NCBI GenBank assembly: GCA_003225175.1
Contig: QIBA01000030.1
Location: 125,762-189,761, forward strand
Direction of reading: 5' to 3'
Length of the DNA: 64,000 nucleotides
Source: Acidobacteriota bacterium
Lineage (GTDB): Bacteria; Acidobacteriota; Terriglobia; Terriglobales; Acidobacteriaceae
Part shown: in pieces, positions 62,928 to 64,000 of the stretch
How the letters are laid out: each line of letters starts with the position of its first letter
How positions within the stretch are numbered: the first letter of the stretch is position 1
The notes under the pieces: generated by a model
The model's database searches: none
The model's input: the letters and a program-made list of their open reading frames with translations, nothing else
Told to the model about the DNA's origin: nothing
Translations under genes and position numbers: made by a program

Positions 62928-63300
62928 GAATCCTCCTTAGCGGGGTTGAGTCGGGAAATTGGATTGCGAATCGAGCGTTATCTTATCGCACACGAGCGGA
63001 GAAGAAAAGCGTTTTCGCCTGTATCCATGCGGGTTTTTGCAACATCCGCTCGTTACCATGCGACTAATTGCTTCTCCGTGTCAAGAGGAAAAACCGCATT
63101 TTTCGCGGATTTTCTGTGATTATTTCGGAAATAATCGGGCTTTTCGCTGAATCTTGCTTCGATTTCACAGTGAAGAGCCCCGCGCGGAAGTTTTTGCCGA
63201 TCTGGCACATTCGTGGCGCTCGAAAAACATCTGTGAATTGGGCGTGATTTGGCAAGTCGAAATTCTAAGAAAGCTCACGCGATTACTGTGGGCTTTCTCC
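62928..63300. other. Intergenic region between HU and permease genes
   Basis: Divergent promoter region of 373 bases. GATTATTTCGGAAATAATC at about 63117-63135 is a short perfect palindrome. The permease frame is open from 63151 but with no ATG in frame; the residues it would encode before about 63360 do not resemble the family. No other gene is seen. Confidence 0.45.
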
Positions 63301-64000
63301 TTGACCTATCCAGCAACTTCCATTGAAATCGATGCAGCGCATTCCTATCCCGAAACCGGGAGCCTAGCTCTGGCAAGCCAACTTTTCGCCAAGAAGTCCA
63401 TCGACAAATTAATCGCAAACTCCGAGGAGCCGGAGCATCGGCTAAAAAAGACGCTTGGCCCTTGGTCTTTAACTGCGCTCGGCATCGGCGCGGTTATCGG
63501 TTCCGGCATCTTTACTGTGATCGGCACTGCGATCGCGGGACAGAAATTCGACACCTCCTCCATCCTGAACGCTCCGTTGCTGGATTACTTGATCCGACAC
63601 TCCGCCACGTTCGGCCGCCCTGGAGCTGGGCCGGCATTGGCGCTCTCGCTGGTTCTGGTAGCAACCGTCTGCGCCTTCACAGCGCTGTGCTATGCCGAAC
63701 TGGCGTCCATGATTCCCATTGCGGGAAGCGCTTACACCTATACGTATGCAACGATCGGAGAGCTGATTGCCTGGATCATCGGCTGGGACTTGATCCTTGA
63801 GTACGCGGTCAGCAACATCGCTGTATGCATTGGATTCTCGGCGCATTTCGTCGATCTATTCGACTGGTTCGGCATTCATCCCACCGCGAAATGGATTAGT
63901 CCAGCGTATCTTCCCGGAGGTCTAACCGACCTAGCGGGCAACATGATCTATGCCCCGGGCTGGCACCTGGGGTTCAATATCCCGGCGTTTCTGATCGTGA
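63301..64000 (+). CDS. APC-superfamily amino acid permease, 3' end beyond window
   Basis: The N-terminal part of a secondary transporter. SQLFAKKSIDKLI and RLKKTLGPWSLTALGIGAVIGSGIFTVIGTAIAG match the start of cationic-amino-acid-transporter-like permeases, with helix 1 carrying the unwound GIGAVIGSGIF motif. Helices 2-4 follow (ALALSLVLVATVCAFTALCYAEL, the YTYATIGELIAWIIGWDLILEYAV segment). The frame runs open to the window end. The start is unclear: TTG 63301 and GTG 63244 are possible, and a CTG at 63370 preceded by GGGAG would give LASQLFAKKS, closest to family N-termini. The substrate is probably an amino acid. Confidence 0.8.
   Translation, partial: MTYPATSIEIDAAHSYPETGSLALASQLFAKKSIDKLIANSEEPEHRLKKTLGPWSLTALGIGAVIGSGIFTVIGTAIAGQKFDTSSILNAPLLDYLIRHSATFGRPGAGPALALSLVLVATVCAFTALCYAELASMIPIAGSAYTYTYATIGELIAWIIGWDLILEYAVSNIAVCIGFSAHFVDLFDWFGIHPTAKWISPAYLPGGLTDLAGNMIYAPGWHLGFNIPAFLIV

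Noticed and set aside
1-64000. tRNA or rRNA genes
   Set aside because: No convincing T-arm GGTTCGAAT-type sequence with acceptor pairing and no rRNA-like stretch was seen by eye. A tRNAscan-SE run would settle it.

Overview
The window is about 57% G+C by eye and looks like the chromosome of an acidobacterium (Acidobacteriota, probably Terriglobia). This is inferred from two roughly 1,200-residue Oar-type TonB-dependent receptors with N-terminal carboxypeptidase-regulatory-like domains, many secreted peptidases, several families of short dispersed palindromic repeats between genes, and general protein style. There is no rRNA, no recognisable tRNA, no phage, no complete insertion sequence and no CRISPR array. 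Both ends cut a gene: a trehalase at the left and an APC-family permease at the right.

Layout. 1-10.5 kb: partial trehalase, an EF-G-like GTPase, a hairpin-rich intergenic stretch, a PilZ protein, an acyl-CoA module (thiolase, 3-hydroxybutyryl-CoA dehydrogenase, enoyl-CoA hydratase) and a TPR-GAF-degenerate GGDEF protein. 10.8-17.3 kb: a class V PLP enzyme, lexA, dnaB, a molybdopterin oxidoreductase and a small Cys-containing protein. 17.3-24.4 kb: an M1-like metallopeptidase, a TPR-metallopeptidase, a nitroreductase and a dipeptidyl-peptidase III. 24.6-31.7 kb: a three-gene cluster of 2-hydroxyacyl-CoA dehydratase-like protein, radical SAM protein and tandem activase. 32.4-49.9 kb: two TonB receptors, an isoaspartyl peptidase, a CrtI-like oxidoreductase overlapping a lipase-maturation-factor-like membrane protein, a secreted esterase-like protein, a second lipase-maturation-factor-like protein and a DJ-1/PfpI protein. 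50.6-64 kb: a HipA-like kinase with a dual-specificity phosphatase, hslU, a POTRA protein, a Jag/KhpB-like protein, a zinc-ribbon membrane protein, a lipoprotein overlapping a GH3 enzyme, miaA, a small secreted protein, lepA, an HU gene and the permease.

The best candidate for an undescribed system is the 24.6-31.7 kb cluster. Its three proteins belong to unrelated families, yet each carries the same short N-terminal motif, K-[LI]-D-V-x-L-x-x-L, usually followed by a Pro-rich stretch. In the activase and in the radical SAM protein (from its best start) the motif falls at the same residues, 19-27. That pattern suggests a shared docking or targeting peptide. The activase carries two ATPase domains in one chain, each with the two cysteines that normally hold the [4Fe-4S] cluster between activase subunits, so it may be an intramolecular dimer. 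Members of one palindromic repeat family occupy both gaps in this operon.

Other notable items are a kinase/phosphatase pair, a nearby array of GGGGTTACCCC palindromes, a hairpin cluster before the EF-G-like gene, an 11-bp iterated repeat beside the trehalase gene, and at least five dispersed repeat families. Function calls rest on motifs read by eye; no database search was run.
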